From positions 1,240,001 through 1,304,000 of the forward strand of contig NZ_CP038228.1 of NCBI RefSeq assembly GCF_006838285.1: DNA of 64,000 nucleotides, given 5' to 3'. This document shows, in pieces, positions 14,654 to 24,182 of this stretch (the stretch's first letter is position 1; every line of letters starts with the position of its first letter). The stretch is from Xanthomonas translucens pv. cerealis (GTDB lineage: Bacteria > Pseudomonadota > Gammaproteobacteria > Xanthomonadales > Xanthomonadaceae). The notes under the pieces are model-generated. The model was not told the DNA's origin, did no database searches, and saw nothing but the letters and a program-made list of their open reading frames with translations. A program made the translations under genes and the position numbers.

Positions 14654-16324
14654 TCAGCCAGCGGCGCTCTGCAGCAGCCGCTTGGCCGCGGCGCGGGCTT
14701 CCTTGCTGACCTCGACCCCGCCCAGCATCCGCGCCAGTTCTTCCTCGCGCTGGCGCGGCGCCAGCAGTTCGACCGAGCTCTGGGTCATGCCCTCGACCGG
14801 CGCCTTGCTGACCCGGTAATGGGCGTGGCCCTGGGCAGCGACCTGCGGCAGGTGGGTCACGCACAGCACTTGGCGCTGCGCGCCGAGCGCGCGCAGCTTC
14901 TTGCCGACGATGTCGGCGACCGCGCCGCCGATGCCCGAATCCACTTCGTCGAACACCATCGTCGGCACCGCGTCCAGGCCCAGTGCGGCGACCTCGATCG
15001 CCAGCGAGATGCGCGACAGCTCGCCGCCGGAGGCGACCTTGCGCAGCGCCCGCGGCGGCTGCCCGGCGTTGGCGGCGACCAGGAACTCGACGCGCTCGGC
15101 GCCGGCCGGGTCGGGGCGCTCGGCCTCGTGCGGCTCGAGCTGGATTTCGAAGCGCCCGCCGCCCATGCCCAGTTCGCCGATCAATGCCGTGGTGTCGCGC
15201 GACAGCGCCTGTGCGCCGCGCTGGCGGGTGCCGCTGAGCGTGGCGGCGGCGTCGCGCCAGGCCTGGGTGGCGCGGGCGATTTCCGCATCCAGCACGTCCA
15301 GCCGTTCGCCGGCCCCGCGCAGACCCTCGACCTCAGCCAGCAGCGCGTCGCGGTGCTCGCCCAGCGTGTCCGGGGTGACACGGTGTTTGCGCGCCAGGTC
15401 GTGCAGCCGGCCCAGCTTGCGTTCCATCTCCTCGAACTGCGCCGGATCGGCGTCGAGGTCGTCGCGCACCCGGTCGAGCAGCGCCAGCGCCTCTTCCAAC
15501 TGGATCGTAGCGCTGTCGATCAGCGCTTCGACCTCGGCCAGGCGCGGTTCGTATTCGCCGACCTTGCCGAGTTCGTGGCGGGTCTGCTGCAGCAGAGCCA
15601 GCACCGCCGGCGCCTCGTCGCCATTGAGCCGCTGCGCGGCGCCCTCGCAGGCGCCGATCAGCGCCGCGGCGTGGGCCTGGCGGCGATGGTTGGCGTCCAG
15701 CGCGGCGATCGCCGCCGGGGCCAGGTCCTCGCGCTGCAGCTCGGCCAGCTGGTGTTCGAGAAAGCCGATGCGGTCGGACACGTCGCCCTGCGCCAGCAGC
15801 GTTTCGCGCTCGCCCAGCAGTGCCTGCCAGCGGGCGGCGGCGGCGCGCACCGCGGCGCGTTCGGCTTCGTTGCGGGCGTAGGCGTCGAGCAGGCCGAGCT
15901 GGCTGCCGCGCGAGAGCAGCGCCTGATGTTCGTGCTGGCCGTGGATTTCGACCAGGTGGCCGGCCAGTTCGGCCAGCTGCGACAGGGTCACCGGACGGCC
16001 ATTGATCCAGGCGCGCGAGCCGCCGTCGGCGCGGATCACCCGGCGCAGCTGGCATTGTTCGTCGTCGTCGAGTTCGTTTTCGCGCAGCCAGGCGCGCGCC
16101 GGGGCGGCCTCGGGCACGGCGAATTCGGCCGACAGCTCGGCGCGGTCGGCGCCGTGGCGGACCACGCCGCTGTCGGCGCGCAGCCCGGACAGGAAGCCGA
16201 GCGCGTCCACCATCAGCGACTTGCCAGCGCCGGTTTCGCCCGACACCACGGTCATGCCAGGGCCCAGTTCCAGTTCGGTCCCGCGCACGACCGCGAAATC
16301 CTTGATCGAGAGATGTGTGAGCAT
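14654..16324 (-). CDS. recN: DNA repair protein RecN
   Basis: RecN of 556 residues, begun at MLTHLSIKDFAVVRG (ATG at 16324); an upstream ATG at 16378 adds an unlikely 18 residues. Walker A is GETGAGKS (29-36). The middle is long coiled-coil (about 150-350), and the C-terminal half carries KVASGGELSRISLAIE (signature) and PTMVFDEVDSGIGGAVAD (Walker B). RecN is an SMC-like ATPase that acts at double-strand breaks in recombinational repair. It is divergent from hrcA. No SOS box was confirmed by eye in the recN-hrcA gap. Confidence 0.97.
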   Translation of the reverse strand: MLTHLSIKDFAVVRGTELELGPGMTVVSGETGAGKSLMVDALGFLSGLRADSGVVRHGADRAELSAEFAVPEAAPARAWLRENELDDDEQCQLRRVIRADGGSRAWINGRPVTLSQLAELAGHLVEIHGQHEHQALLSRGSQLGLLDAYARNEAERAAVRAAAARWQALLGERETLLAQGDVSDRIGFLEHQLAELQREDLAPAAIAALDANHRRQAHAAALIGACEGAAQRLNGDEAPAVLALLQQTRHELGKVGEYEPRLAEVEALIDSATIQLEEALALLDRVRDDLDADPAQFEEMERKLGRLHDLARKHRVTPDTLGEHRDALLAEVEGLRGAGERLDVLDAEIARATQAWRDAAATLSGTRQRGAQALSRDTTALIGELGMGGGRFEIQLEPHEAERPDPAGAERVEFLVAANAGQPPRALRKVASGGELSRISLAIEVAALGLDAVPTMVFDEVDSGIGGAVADIVGKKLRALGAQRQVLCVTHLPQVAAQGHAHYRVSKAPVEGMTQSSVELLAPRQREEELARMLGGVEVSKEARAAAKRLLQSAAG

Positions 16325-16381
16325 GGGGGTCGCAATCCAGGGCCGCGCAACGCTATCACGCGCGGGTAAGTGGGCCAATCA

Positions 16382-16409
16382 CTTGCCAAGCCGGCATGCA
16401 GCCATTATC
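16382..16409 (+). promoter_or_regulatory. Possible sigma-32 promoter of hrcA
   Basis: CTTGCCA (16382-16388), 13 bp and CCATTATC (16402-16409) resemble the heat-shock consensus CTTGAAA and CCCCATNT. It sits 27 bp before the hrcA start. The match is weaker than those before grpE and dnaK. Confidence 0.4.
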
Positions 16410-16436
16410 TAGTGTCCAGTCTCACGGATTGATTGC

Positions 16437-17495
16437 ATGCGCGCCTCCCCGGTCCACTCCTCGCTCGACCCACGTGCCCGGCAGCTGTTGCGCACGCTGA
16501 TCTCGCGCTACATCCGCGACGGCGAGCCGGTCGGCTCGCAGACCCTGGCCCGCCATGCCGGGCTGGACCTGAGCCCGGCGACGATCCGCAACATCCTGGC
16601 CGACCTGGAGGACGCCGGCCTGCTCAGCTCGCCGCACACCTCGGCCGGGCGCATTCCCACCGCCACCGGCTACCGGGTGTTCGTCGACAGCCTGGTGCAG
16701 ATGCGTCCGCCGGGGGAGGGCGAGGTGGCGCGGCTGCGCGCGGAGATGAGCAACGCCGCAGGCACCCAGGCACTGCTCGGCAGCGCCTCGGAGCTGCTGT
16801 CGGCGATGACCCACTTCGTCGGCGTGGTCAGCGCGCCCAAGCGCGAGCAGTTCGCGTTCCGGCATATCGACTTCGTGCCGCTGGACGCGCGCCGGGTGCT
16901 GGCGATCCTGGTGTTCGCCGACAACGAGGTGCAGAACCGGGTCATCGAACCGCGCAAGGCCTACGAGCCGGCCGAGCTGGAACGGGTGGCCAATTATCTG
17001 AACGCGCATTTCGCCGGGCGCGCGCTGGCCGACATCCGCGCCAGCCTGGTGCGCGACCTGCGCCATGCGCGCGACGAGATGGAGCTGCTGCTGGCACACA
17101 GCGTGGAGCTGGCCGAGCAGGCGCTGGCTCCGGCCGGCGACGACATGGTGCTGGCCGGGCAGACCAAGCTGATGGGGGTGCAGGACCTGTCGGACCTGGA
17201 GCGGCTGCGCGAGCTGTTCGAGATCTTCGCCAGCAAGCGCGAGATCCTGCAACTGCTGGAGCGCACCATCCGCGCGCCGGGGGTGCGCATCTTCATCGGC
17301 GAGGAAACCGGGGTGGTGCCCCTGGAGAGCGTGTCGCTGGTCACCGCGCCGTACATGGCCGGCGGCCAGGTGCTGGGCGTGCTGGGCGTGATCGGCCCCA
17401 AGCGCATGGACTACGACCGGGTGATCCCGCTGGTGCAGACCGCCGCCGAAGTGCTGGGCGCGGCCCTGGACCCGACCCCACCGAGCGAACGCTGA
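16437..17495 (+). CDS. hrcA: Heat-inducible transcription factor HrcA
   Basis: HrcA of 352 residues. The N-terminal winged helix is seen in LDPRARQLLRTLISRYIRDGEPVGS and LSPATIRNILADLEDAGLL, followed by HTSAGRIPTATGYRVFVD, a family hallmark. A GAF-like middle and the C-terminal FIGEETGVVPLESVSLVTAPY follow. HrcA normally represses groE and dnaK operons through CIRCE elements with GroEL as modulator. No CIRCE (TTAGCACTC-N9-GAGTGCTAA) is seen in this cluster, so its targets here are probably elsewhere. It heads the hrcA-grpE-dnaK-dnaJ cluster. Confidence 0.96.
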   Translation: MRASPVHSSLDPRARQLLRTLISRYIRDGEPVGSQTLARHAGLDLSPATIRNILADLEDAGLLSSPHTSAGRIPTATGYRVFVDSLVQMRPPGEGEVARLRAEMSNAAGTQALLGSASELLSAMTHFVGVVSAPKREQFAFRHIDFVPLDARRVLAILVFADNEVQNRVIEPRKAYEPAELERVANYLNAHFAGRALADIRASLVRDLRHARDEMELLLAHSVELAEQALAPAGDDMVLAGQTKLMGVQDLSDLERLRELFEIFASKREILQLLERTIRAPGVRIFIGEETGVVPLESVSLVTAPYMAGGQVLGVLGVIGPKRMDYDRVIPLVQTAAEVLGAALDPTPPSER

Positions 17496-17572
17496 CCGCC
17501 AAGCGCCCGCACAGGGCCAGCGCCAGTCCCTGCTTTCCGCCAGCCAGCCAAGCCCCAGGCCGCGTGTCCCCC

Positions 17573-17604
17573 TCCAGGGTCCCCGGTCCCGAGTCCCGAA
17601 CACG
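17573..17604. repeat. GGTCCC/GAGTCCC repeat arm before grpE
   Basis: GGGTCCCCGGTCCCGAGTCCCG lies in the hrcA-grpE gap (from about 17577). It is one arm of the same repeat family found beside smpB, dnaJ and metH. A clear opposite arm is not seen, so this copy may be decayed. Confidence 0.6.
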
Positions 17605-17615
17605 CAACACAGCAT

Positions 17616-17642
17616 CTTGAATCCGCCGCACACGCCCACATA
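17616..17642 (+). promoter_or_regulatory. Sigma-32-type promoter of grpE
   Basis: CTTGAAT (17616-17622) and CCCACATA (17635-17642) resemble the heat-shock promoter consensus with normal spacing. The expected start of transcription is about 40 nt before the grpE ATG. Confidence 0.55.
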
Positions 17643-17686
17643 GGTGGTGCGGTAGGGCGGGTGTATCTCCCGCCAGGGAACCGGAA

Positions 17687-18208
17687 ATGAACCAAGATCA
17701 CCCTGAATTCGATTCTGAACACCTCTCCGAGGCACAGCAGCCGGCCTCCGATCCGCTACAGGCGGAGATCGAGACGCTGCGCAGCGAGCTGGCGCTGGTC
17801 AAGGCCGACACGCTGCGCGAGCGCGCCGACCTGGAAAACCAGCGCAAGCGCATCGCCCGCGACGTCGAACAGGCGCGCAAGTTCGCCAACGAACGCCTGC
17901 TCGGCGACCTGCTGCCGGTGTTCGACAGCCTGGACGCCGGCCTGAGCGCCGCCGGCAGCGAGCCCAGCCCGCTGCGCGATGGCCTGGAGCTGACCTACAA
18001 GCAGCTGCTCAAGGTCGCCGCCGACAACGGCCTGACCCTGCTCGACCCGACCGGGCAGCCGTTCAACCCGGAGCACCACCAGGCGATCAGCCAGGCCGAG
18101 GCCGACGGCATCGCTCCGGGCCACGTGGTGCAGGTGTTCCAGAAGGGCTACCTGCTCAACGAACGCCTGCTGCGGCCGGCGCTCGTGGTGGTCGCCAAGC
18201 ACGATTGA
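17687..18208 (+). CDS. grpE: Nucleotide exchange factor GrpE
   Basis: GrpE of 173 residues. An acidic N-terminus is followed by a long coiled-coil (about 25-70; [21 protein letters not shown]), and the C-terminal beta domain ends in [29 protein letters not shown], the family signature. It releases ADP from DnaK. GGAA lies about 5 nt before the ATG. It follows hrcA by 191 bp, a gap holding a repeat arm and a heat-shock-type promoter, so it may be transcribed separately from hrcA. Confidence 0.97.
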   Translation: MNQDHPEFDSEHLSEAQQPASDPLQAEIETLRSELALVKADTLRERADLENQRKRIARDVEQARKFANERLLGDLLPVFDSLDAGLSAAGSEPSPLRDGLELTYKQLLKVAADNGLTLLDPTGQPFNPEHHQAISQAEADGIAPGHVVQVFQKGYLLNERLLRPALVVVAKHD

Positions 18209-18276
18209 CGCGCGCCGCCGGTGCGCGGCGCCTGAATCGGGCGCGGCCGCGGCGCAACGCTAATTTGCGGTGATGG

Positions 18277-18304
18277 CTTGAATGACCTGCGGCCATCCCT
18301 ATAT
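18277..18304 (+). promoter_or_regulatory. Sigma-32-type promoter of dnaK
   Basis: CTTGAA (18277-18282), 14 bp and CCCTATAT (18297-18304) match the heat-shock promoter consensus well. It lies about 50 bp before the dnaK start. Confidence 0.6.
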
Positions 18305-18357
18305 CCGAACCAGACCCCGGCAGCGGCCGGACACCAGAAATTTTCAGGAGTCATCCA

Positions 18358-20274
18358 ATGGGCAAGATCATCGGTATCGACCTGGGCACGACCAACTCGT
18401 GCGTGGCGATCATGGACGGCGGCAAGGCCCGCGTCATCGAAAATTCCGAGGGTGACCGCACCACGCCCTCGATCGTGGCATACACCAAGGACGGCGAAGT
18501 GCTGGTGGGCGCCTCGGCCAAGCGCCAGGCGGTCACCAATCCGAAGAACACCTTCTACGCGGTGAAGCGCCTGATCGGCCGCAAGTTCACCGACGCCGAA
18601 GTGCAGAAGGACATCGGCCTGGTGCCGTACGGCATCGTCCAGCACGACAACGGCGACGCCTGGGTGGCCACCGCCGACGGCCGCAAGCTGGCCTCGCAGG
18701 AAATCTCCGCGCAGGTGCTGGAGAAGATGAAGAAGACCGCCGAGGCGTTCCTGGGCGAGACCGTCACCGAGGCGGTCATCACCGTGCCGGCGTACTTCAA
18801 CGACAGCCAGCGCCAGGCGACCAAGGACGCCGGCCGCATCGCCGGCCTGGACGTCAAGCGCATCATCAACGAGCCAACCGCCGCGGCGCTGGCCTACGGC
18901 CTGGACAAGGGCAAGGGCGGCGACCGCAAGATCGCGGTGTACGACCTGGGCGGCGGCACCTTCGACGTTTCGATCATCGAGATCGCCAACGTCGACGGCG
19001 AGAAGCAGTTCGAAGTGCTGGCCACCAACGGCGACACCTTCCTGGGCGGCGAAGACTTCGACAAGCGCGTCATCGACTATCTGGTCGAGGAATTCAACAA
19101 GGATCAGGGCATCGACCTGCGCAAGGATCCGCTGGCGCTGCAGCGCCTGAAGGATGCGGCCGAGCGAGCCAAGATCGAGCTGTCGTCCTCGCAGCAGACC
19201 GAAGTCAACCTGCCGTACGTCACCGCCGACGCGTCGGGCCCGAAGCACCTCAACATCAAGCTGACCCGGGCCAAGCTCGAGGCGCTGGTCGAGGATCTGG
19301 TCAAGCGCACCATCGAGCCGTGCCGCACCGCGCTCAACGACGCCGGCCTGCGCGCCAGCGACGTGACCGAGGTGATCCTGGTCGGTGGCCAGACCCGCAT
19401 GCCCAAGGTGCAGCAGGCGGTGTCGGAGTTCTTCGGCAAGGAACCGCGCAAGGACGTCAACCCCGATGAGGCCGTGGCGCTGGGTGCGGCGATCCAGGGC
19501 GGCGTGCTGGCCGGCGACGTCAAAGACGTGCTGCTGCTCGACGTGACTCCGTTGAGCCTGGGCATCGAGACCCTGGGCGGCGTGTTCACCAAGATCATCG
19601 AGAAGAACACCACGATCCCGACCAAGGCTTCGCAGACCTTCTCCACCGCCGAGGACAACCAGTCCGCGGTCACCGTGCACGTGCTGCAAGGCGAGCGTGA
19701 GCAGGCCCGCTACAACAAGTCGCTGGCCAAGTTCGACCTGTCCGGGATCGAGCCGGCGCCGCGCGGCCTGCCGCAGGTGGAGGTGTCCTTCGACATCGAC
19801 GCCAACGGCATCCTGCACGTGTCGGCCAAGGACAAGAAGACCAACAAGGAACAGAAGGTCGAGATCAAGGCCGGCTCCGGCCTGTCGGACGACGAGATCC
19901 AGCGGATGGTCGCCGACGCGGAAGCCAACCGCGAGGAAGACAAGAAGTTCCACGAGCTGGTGCAGGCGCGCAACCAGGCCGACGGCCTGATCCACGCCAC
20001 CCGCAGCGCGATCACCGAGCACGGCAGCAAGGTCGGCGGCGATGTGATCGGCAAGGTCGAGTCGGCGCTGGCGGACCTGGAAACGGCGATGAAGGGCGAC
20101 GACAAGGGCCAAATCGAGGCAAAGACCAAGGCGCTGGAAGAAGCGGGCCAGTCGCTGTACGCGGCCGCGGCTGCCGGCGAACAGCAGCCGGGCGCCGCCC
20201 CGGGCGGCGCGCAGGCCGCCGGCGACGACGTGGTCGACGCCGAGTTCACCGAGGTCAAGGACGACAAGAAGTAA
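18358..20274 (+). CDS. dnaK: Chaperone DnaK (Hsp70)
   Basis: Hsp70 chaperone of 638 residues with the three family signatures: [13 protein letters not shown] near the N-terminus, [15 protein letters not shown] at about 198-212 and [15 protein letters not shown] at about 338-352. The substrate-binding domain and helical lid follow, and the C-terminus [12 protein letters not shown] is typical of proteobacterial DnaK. CAGGAG precedes the ATG at good distance. It acts with DnaJ and GrpE, encoded on either side. It has its own heat-shock-like promoter. Confidence 0.98.
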   Translation: MGKIIGIDLGTTNSCVAIMDGGKARVIENSEGDRTTPSIVAYTKDGEVLVGASAKRQAVTNPKNTFYAVKRLIGRKFTDAEVQKDIGLVPYGIVQHDNGDAWVATADGRKLASQEISAQVLEKMKKTAEAFLGETVTEAVITVPAYFNDSQRQATKDAGRIAGLDVKRIINEPTAAALAYGLDKGKGGDRKIAVYDLGGGTFDVSIIEIANVDGEKQFEVLATNGDTFLGGEDFDKRVIDYLVEEFNKDQGIDLRKDPLALQRLKDAAERAKIELSSSQQTEVNLPYVTADASGPKHLNIKLTRAKLEALVEDLVKRTIEPCRTALNDAGLRASDVTEVILVGGQTRMPKVQQAVSEFFGKEPRKDVNPDEAVALGAAIQGGVLAGDVKDVLLLDVTPLSLGIETLGGVFTKIIEKNTTIPTKASQTFSTAEDNQSAVTVHVLQGEREQARYNKSLAKFDLSGIEPAPRGLPQVEVSFDIDANGILHVSAKDKKTNKEQKVEIKAGSGLSDDEIQRMVADAEANREEDKKFHELVQARNQADGLIHATRSAITEHGSKVGGDVIGKVESALADLETAMKGDDKGQIEAKTKALEEAGQSLYAAAAAGEQQPGAAPGGAQAAGDDVVDAEFTEVKDDKK

Positions 20275-20277
20275 GAC

Positions 20278-20443
20278 CGGGACTCGGGGCTCGGGACCCG
20301 GGACTCGGCAAGGCGACTTGCCGGGTCCCGATGTTTTCCGGTGCCGCCATTTTTTTCCGGTCCTGCCGTTATCGCCTGGAGTAGCTGCTTTGAATCACTT
20401 CCCCTTCCTGCCGGGTCCCGAGTCCCGAGTCCCGAGTCCCGAT
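20278..20443. repeat. GGGACTC inverted-repeat element between dnaK and dnaJ
   Basis: The left arm (20278-20311) has GGGACTC/GGGACCC units, and the right arm (20410-20443) has the inverted form, three copies of CCGAGTC. About 100 bp lies between them. The right arm ends 2 bp before the dnaJ ATG and occupies the place of its ribosome-binding site. A folded transcript could attenuate or insulate dnaJ expression. Confidence 0.8.
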
Positions 20444-20445
20444 CT

Positions 20446-21573
20446 ATGAGCAAACGCGACTACTACGAAGTGCTGGGCGTGGCCCGTACCGTCAGCGACG
20501 ACGAGCTCAAGAAGGCCTATCGCCGTTGCGCGATGAAGCACCACCCCGATCGCAACCCGGGCGACCACGCCGCGGAGGCCGCGTTCAAGGAGTGCAAGGA
20601 GGCCTACGAGGTCCTGTCCGACGGCAACAAGCGGCGCATGTACGACGCGCACGGCCATGCCGCGTTCGAGCACGGCATGGGCGGCGGTGGCGGTCCTGGC
20701 GGCCCGGACATGGGGGACATCTTCGGCGATATCTTCGGCAACATCTTCGGCGGTGCCGGTGGCGGCGGCCGTGCGGCGCGGCGCGGCGCCGACATCGGCT
20801 ACGTGCTGGAACTGGATCTGGAAGAGGCGGTGGCCGGGACCGAGCGCCGCATCGACATCCCGACCCTGGGCGAATGCGAGCACTGCCACGGCAGCGGTTC
20901 GGAAGACGGCAAGGTCGAGACCTGCAGCACCTGCCAGGGCCGCGGCCAGGTGCGGATCCAGCGCGGCATCTTCGCGATGCAGCAGAGCTGCCCGCATTGC
21001 GGCGGGCGCGGCCAGATCGTGCAGAACCCGTGCGGCATCTGTCACGGCGCCGGCCGCGTCGAGGAAACCAAGGTGCTGTCGGTGAAGATTCCGCCTGGCG
21101 TGGACAACGGCGACCGCATCCGCCTGTCCGGCGAAGGCGAGGCCGGTCCGGCCGGCACCCCACCTGGCGACCTGTACGTGGAGGTGCGGGTGCGCGAGCA
21201 CGCGATCTTCCAGCGCGACGGCGACGACCTGCACTGCGAAGTGCCTATCCGCATTTCCCAGGCCGCGCTCGGCGACACCGTGCGCGTGGCCACCCTGGGC
21301 GGCGAGGCGGAGATCCGAATCCCCGCCGAAACTCAGACCGGCAAGCTGTTCCGGCTACGCGGCAAGGGCGTGCGTTCGGTGCGCAGCCGCAGCGAAGGCG
21401 ATCTGTATTGCCGCGTGGTGGTCGAAACCCCGGTCAACCTCACCGCCGACCAGCGCAAGCTGCTGGAACAGTTCGAATCCACCTTCAACGGCGAGGACGC
21501 GCGCAAGCATTCGCCGAAGTCGGCGACCTTCATCGACGGTGTCAAGGGGTTCTGGGACCGGATGACGTCGTGA
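20446..21573 (+). CDS. dnaJ: Chaperone DnaJ (Hsp40)
   Basis: DnaJ of 375 residues, begun at [14 protein letters not shown] (20446). The J domain carries the HPD motif ([10 protein letters not shown]), followed by a Gly/Phe-rich linker. Four zinc-binding repeats come next ([32 protein letters not shown]), and a C-terminal substrate domain completes the protein. It stimulates DnaK ATPase. No convincing Shine-Dalgarno precedes the start, because the inverted-repeat element reaches to within 2 bp of the ATG. Translation may depend on the structure or on another initiation mode. Confidence 0.97.
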   Translation: MSKRDYYEVLGVARTVSDDELKKAYRRCAMKHHPDRNPGDHAAEAAFKECKEAYEVLSDGNKRRMYDAHGHAAFEHGMGGGGGPGGPDMGDIFGDIFGNIFGGAGGGGRAARRGADIGYVLELDLEEAVAGTERRIDIPTLGECEHCHGSGSEDGKVETCSTCQGRGQVRIQRGIFAMQQSCPHCGGRGQIVQNPCGICHGAGRVEETKVLSVKIPPGVDNGDRIRLSGEGEAGPAGTPPGDLYVEVRVREHAIFQRDGDDLHCEVPIRISQAALGDTVRVATLGGEAEIRIPAETQTGKLFRLRGKGVRSVRSRSEGDLYCRVVVETPVNLTADQRKLLEQFESTFNGEDARKHSPKSATFIDGVKGFWDRMTS

Positions 21574-21576
21574 GGT

Positions 21577-21606
21577 GCTTGGGACTCGGGGTCCCGAGTC
21601 CCAAGC
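21577..21606. repeat. Perfect GGGACTCGGG hairpin after dnaJ
   Basis: GCTTGGGACTCGGG (21577-21590) is followed after 2 nt by its exact inverse (21593-21606). This is a compact form of the repeat family, placed 4 bp after the dnaJ stop. It could act as a transcript-end stabiliser, but no T run follows. Confidence 0.8.
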
Positions 21607-21620
21607 GTTAAACTGCGGCG

Positions 21621-22529
21621 ATGACGCTATCCGCCGAAAGCCATCTGATCCACGGCCGTCGCCAGCGCCCCGACGGGCCGGTTCCGGTCGATGTCATTTC
21701 CGTGCAATCGCAACTGGTCTACGGCCATGCCGGCAACAGCGCGGCGGTGCCGCCGCTGCGTGCGCTGGGCTTGCGCGTGGCCGAGATCCCGACCACCTTG
21801 CTGAGCAATGCGCCGTTCTACGCCACGCTGCACGGCAAGGTGCTGCCGGCAGACTGGTTCGCCGAGCTATTGCTCGGCGCCAGCGAGCGTGGCCTGCCGC
21901 AGCGCGCACGGATGCTGGTGTCCGGCTATTTCGGCAGCGTCGGCAACGGCACGGCGTTCGCCGATTGGCTCGACACCACGCTGCCGCAGTGCCCGGCGCT
22001 GCGCTACTGCCTGGATCCGGTGATCGGCGATACGCATACCGGGCCCTACGTCGAGCCGGGGCTGGAGCGCGTGTTCGCCGAACGCCTGCTGCCGCATGCC
22101 TGGCTGGTCACGCCGAATGCGTTCGAACTCGGCCGCCTGACCGGCCTGCCGGCGCTGGCCCAGGACGATGCCATCGCCGCGGCGCGCGTGTTGCTGGCGA
22201 GTGGGCCGCAGTGGGTGCTGGCGCACAGCGTCAGCGGCGACGCGGGCCAGCTGGTGACCCTGGCGGTGAGCCGCGCGGCGGTTTACCGCTGGTGTTCGCC
22301 GCTGTTGCCGGTGGACGTGGCCGGCACCGGCGACGTGCTGACGGCGTTGCTGGTCGCGTTCCTGTTGCGCGGCGATGCATTCGAGCTGGCGATCGGCCGT
22401 GCCATCGCCGGCGTGCATGCGGCGCTGGAAGCAACCTTGGCCAGTGGCTACGAGGAACTGGACGTGCTCGCCGCCGCGCCCGCGGCGCTGGCCACGCCGC
22501 TGCGCTTCGCCACCGAGCGTTTGGCGTGA
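21621..22529 (+). CDS. pdxY: Pyridoxal kinase (PdxY type)
   Basis: The 302-residue ribokinase-fold enzyme shows VDVISVQSQLVYGHAGNSAAVPPL near the N-terminus, as in pyridoxal kinases, YCLDPVIGD in the middle, TPNAFELGRLTG, and the ATP-site DVAGTGDVLTALLVA with the catalytic aspartate of GTGD. It phosphorylates pyridoxal in PLP salvage. Its stop overlaps the GTG start of the next gene by 3 bp (GTGA). PdxK and PdxY cannot be separated with certainty by eye; the wider specificity of PdxK is possible. Confidence 0.9.
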   Translation: MTLSAESHLIHGRRQRPDGPVPVDVISVQSQLVYGHAGNSAAVPPLRALGLRVAEIPTTLLSNAPFYATLHGKVLPADWFAELLLGASERGLPQRARMLVSGYFGSVGNGTAFADWLDTTLPQCPALRYCLDPVIGDTHTGPYVEPGLERVFAERLLPHAWLVTPNAFELGRLTGLPALAQDDAIAAARVLLASGPQWVLAHSVSGDAGQLVTLAVSRAAVYRWCSPLLPVDVAGTGDVLTALLVAFLLRGDAFELAIGRAIAGVHAALEATLASGYEELDVLAAAPAALATPLRFATERLA

Positions 22530-23638
22530 GCCTGCGCCCGGTCGTCGGCATCGTCGGCAGCGTCGGCGCCTATGGCCGCTGGCTGAGCCGGTTCTTCCGC
22601 GAGCGCATGCACTTGGAGGTGATCGGCCACGATCCGGCCGATCCGCAGTCGCTGGACCCCGACGTCTTGCTGCAACGCGCGCATGTGCTGATCTTCTCCG
22701 CGCCGATTCGGCACACGCCGGCGCTGATCGGCGACTACGTGCGCCGCGCCGCCGGGCGCGAACACGGGCAACTGTGGCTGGACGTGACTTCGGTCAAGCG
22801 CGAGCCGGTGGCGGCGATGCTGGCCTCGCAGGCGGAGGTGGCCGGCCTGCATCCGATGACCGCGCCGCCGAAATCGCCGACGCTCAAGGGCCGCGTGCTG
22901 GTGGTGTGCGAAGCGCGGTTGTCCCGCTGGAGCGCGTGGCTGCAACAGCTGTGCACGGCGCTGGAAGCCGAATGCGTGCGCAGCACGCCCGACCACCACG
23001 ACCGGGTGATGGCGTTGGTGCAGGCGATGGTGCACGCCAGCCATCTGGCCCAGGCCGGCGTGCTGCGCGCGCATGCGCCGACGCTGGGATCGCTGGAGGC
23101 GCTGATGCCGTATCGCTCGGCCTCGTTCGAACTGGACACCGCAATCATCGCGCGCATCCTGGCCTTGAATCCGGCTATCTATGAAGACATCCAGTTCGGC
23201 AACCCGCATGTCGGCGGCGTGCTCGATGGCTTGATCGCGCAACTGGCGCGGCTGCGCGGGCAGGTCGCGTGCGGCGACGATACGGCGCGCGCGCAGTTCC
23301 GCGCCGAGTTCCTCGACGCCAACCGCCATGCTCTGGGCGAGGCGGCGATCGCGCACGGCAACTACAGCTACGAACGGGTCGGTTATCTGCTCGCCGATCT
23401 GACCGAACAGCTGGCCCTCAGCGTCTATTTGCCTGAAGACCGCGCCGGATCGCTACGCAGTTTGCTGTACGTGTTCGAACGCCACGGCGTCAGCCTGGCG
23501 TCGATCCATTCTTCGCGCACACCGGCCGGCGAGCTGCATTTCCGCATCGGTTTCGATCCGGCGACCGTGACCACAGCATTGGACGCGGCAGCGGCGGAGA
23601 TCGACGCCAGCGGCATCGGCCGGGTGTTGCCGCGCTAG
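22526..23638 (+). CDS. tyrA: Prephenate dehydrogenase with ACT domain
   Basis: The GTG at 22526 overlaps the pdxY stop and gives 370 residues. The N-terminus has a nucleotide-binding loop VGIVGSVGAYGRWLSRFF. The dehydrogenase core follows, with LWLDVTSVKREPVAAM, GLHPMTAPP and the helical YRSASFELDTAIIARILALNPAIYEDIQ. The end is an ACT-like domain (LSVYLPEDRAGSLRSLLYVF, then SLASIHSSRTPAGEL) suited to amino-acid feedback. It oxidises prephenate to 4-hydroxyphenylpyruvate for tyrosine synthesis. No chorismate mutase domain is fused. Coupling to pdxY may reflect PLP use in the next transamination. Confidence 0.88.
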   Translation: MSLRPVVGIVGSVGAYGRWLSRFFRERMHLEVIGHDPADPQSLDPDVLLQRAHVLIFSAPIRHTPALIGDYVRRAAGREHGQLWLDVTSVKREPVAAMLASQAEVAGLHPMTAPPKSPTLKGRVLVVCEARLSRWSAWLQQLCTALEAECVRSTPDHHDRVMALVQAMVHASHLAQAGVLRAHAPTLGSLEALMPYRSASFELDTAIIARILALNPAIYEDIQFGNPHVGGVLDGLIAQLARLRGQVACGDDTARAQFRAEFLDANRHALGEAAIAHGNYSYERVGYLLADLTEQLALSVYLPEDRAGSLRSLLYVFERHGVSLASIHSSRTPAGELHFRIGFDPATVTTALDAAAAEIDASGIGRVLPR

Positions 23639-23842
23639 CCAGCGGTGTTGCCCCTGAAGCCACGACCGGGGCGTTGCCGATAACGCCTGTCGTGGGTGAA
23701 ACCGCTCGCGTGGCTGTGCTTCATCCACAGGCAGTGTGGATGGAATGCGCGCAAGCATGTGGATAAGTGCCTGCGCGCCTTGCTGGGCGGGCGTGTCAAG
23801 AGGCTTGGTCAATAATTGACCACTAGCCGCACGTGTGCGCGC

Positions 23843-24055
23843 TCACACCGCGGTCAGGGTCAGCTCGCCGCCGGTGCTGGTGAACTGCTGGCCGCGGCGG
23901 ATCAGCTTGCGGCCATCGGCCAGTTCGTAGCGCAGCGCCGGCGTGGACGCCGTGTTGTGCTGTGCCTGCTGCTGGCGTTGGGTTTCGTCCTGAAACTCGG
24001 TGATCAGATAGGCCTCACCGTCGGGGCCGAGGGCGGGCAGTTGGCGAAAGGACAT
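23843..24055 (-). CDS. Small conserved-type hypothetical protein
   Basis: The 70-residue soluble protein reads like a genuine small domain: MSFRQLPALGPDGEAYLITEF, a Gln-rich stretch, then strand-rich RYELADGRKLIRRGQQFTSTGGELTL. GGAGAC lies about 5 nt before the ATG. It stands alone between tyrA (converging) and the ABC exporter. No family is recognised. The 200 bp between tyrA and this gene show nothing further. Confidence 0.6.
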   Translation of the reverse strand: MSFRQLPALGPDGEAYLITEFQDETQRQQQAQHNTASTPALRYELADGRKLIRRGQQFTSTGGELTLTAV

Positions 24056-24182
24056 GACGTGTCTCCTGTCGAAGGCGATTCATCGAACCGGATTGCGCCG
24101 GAAACGCTGCCGGCGCCTTGCGCCGCCGCCGTTGCATGGGGCGCAGCGGGACCGTAGTCCCGCCGGTGTTAGCGCGGCGTGC

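Noticed and set aside
14819..16369. Long open frame opposite recN
   Set aside because: It is a high-GC shadow; recN has the full family pattern on the minus strand.
16300..16436. CIRCE element expected before hrcA
   Set aside because: No TTAGCACTC-N9-GAGTGCTAA or close variant is visible here or in the grpE and dnaK leaders.
18148..20112. 654-codon open frame opposite dnaK
   Set aside because: Composition is Leu/Val/Asp/Gly-rich antisense of dnaK with no domain or ribosome-binding site.
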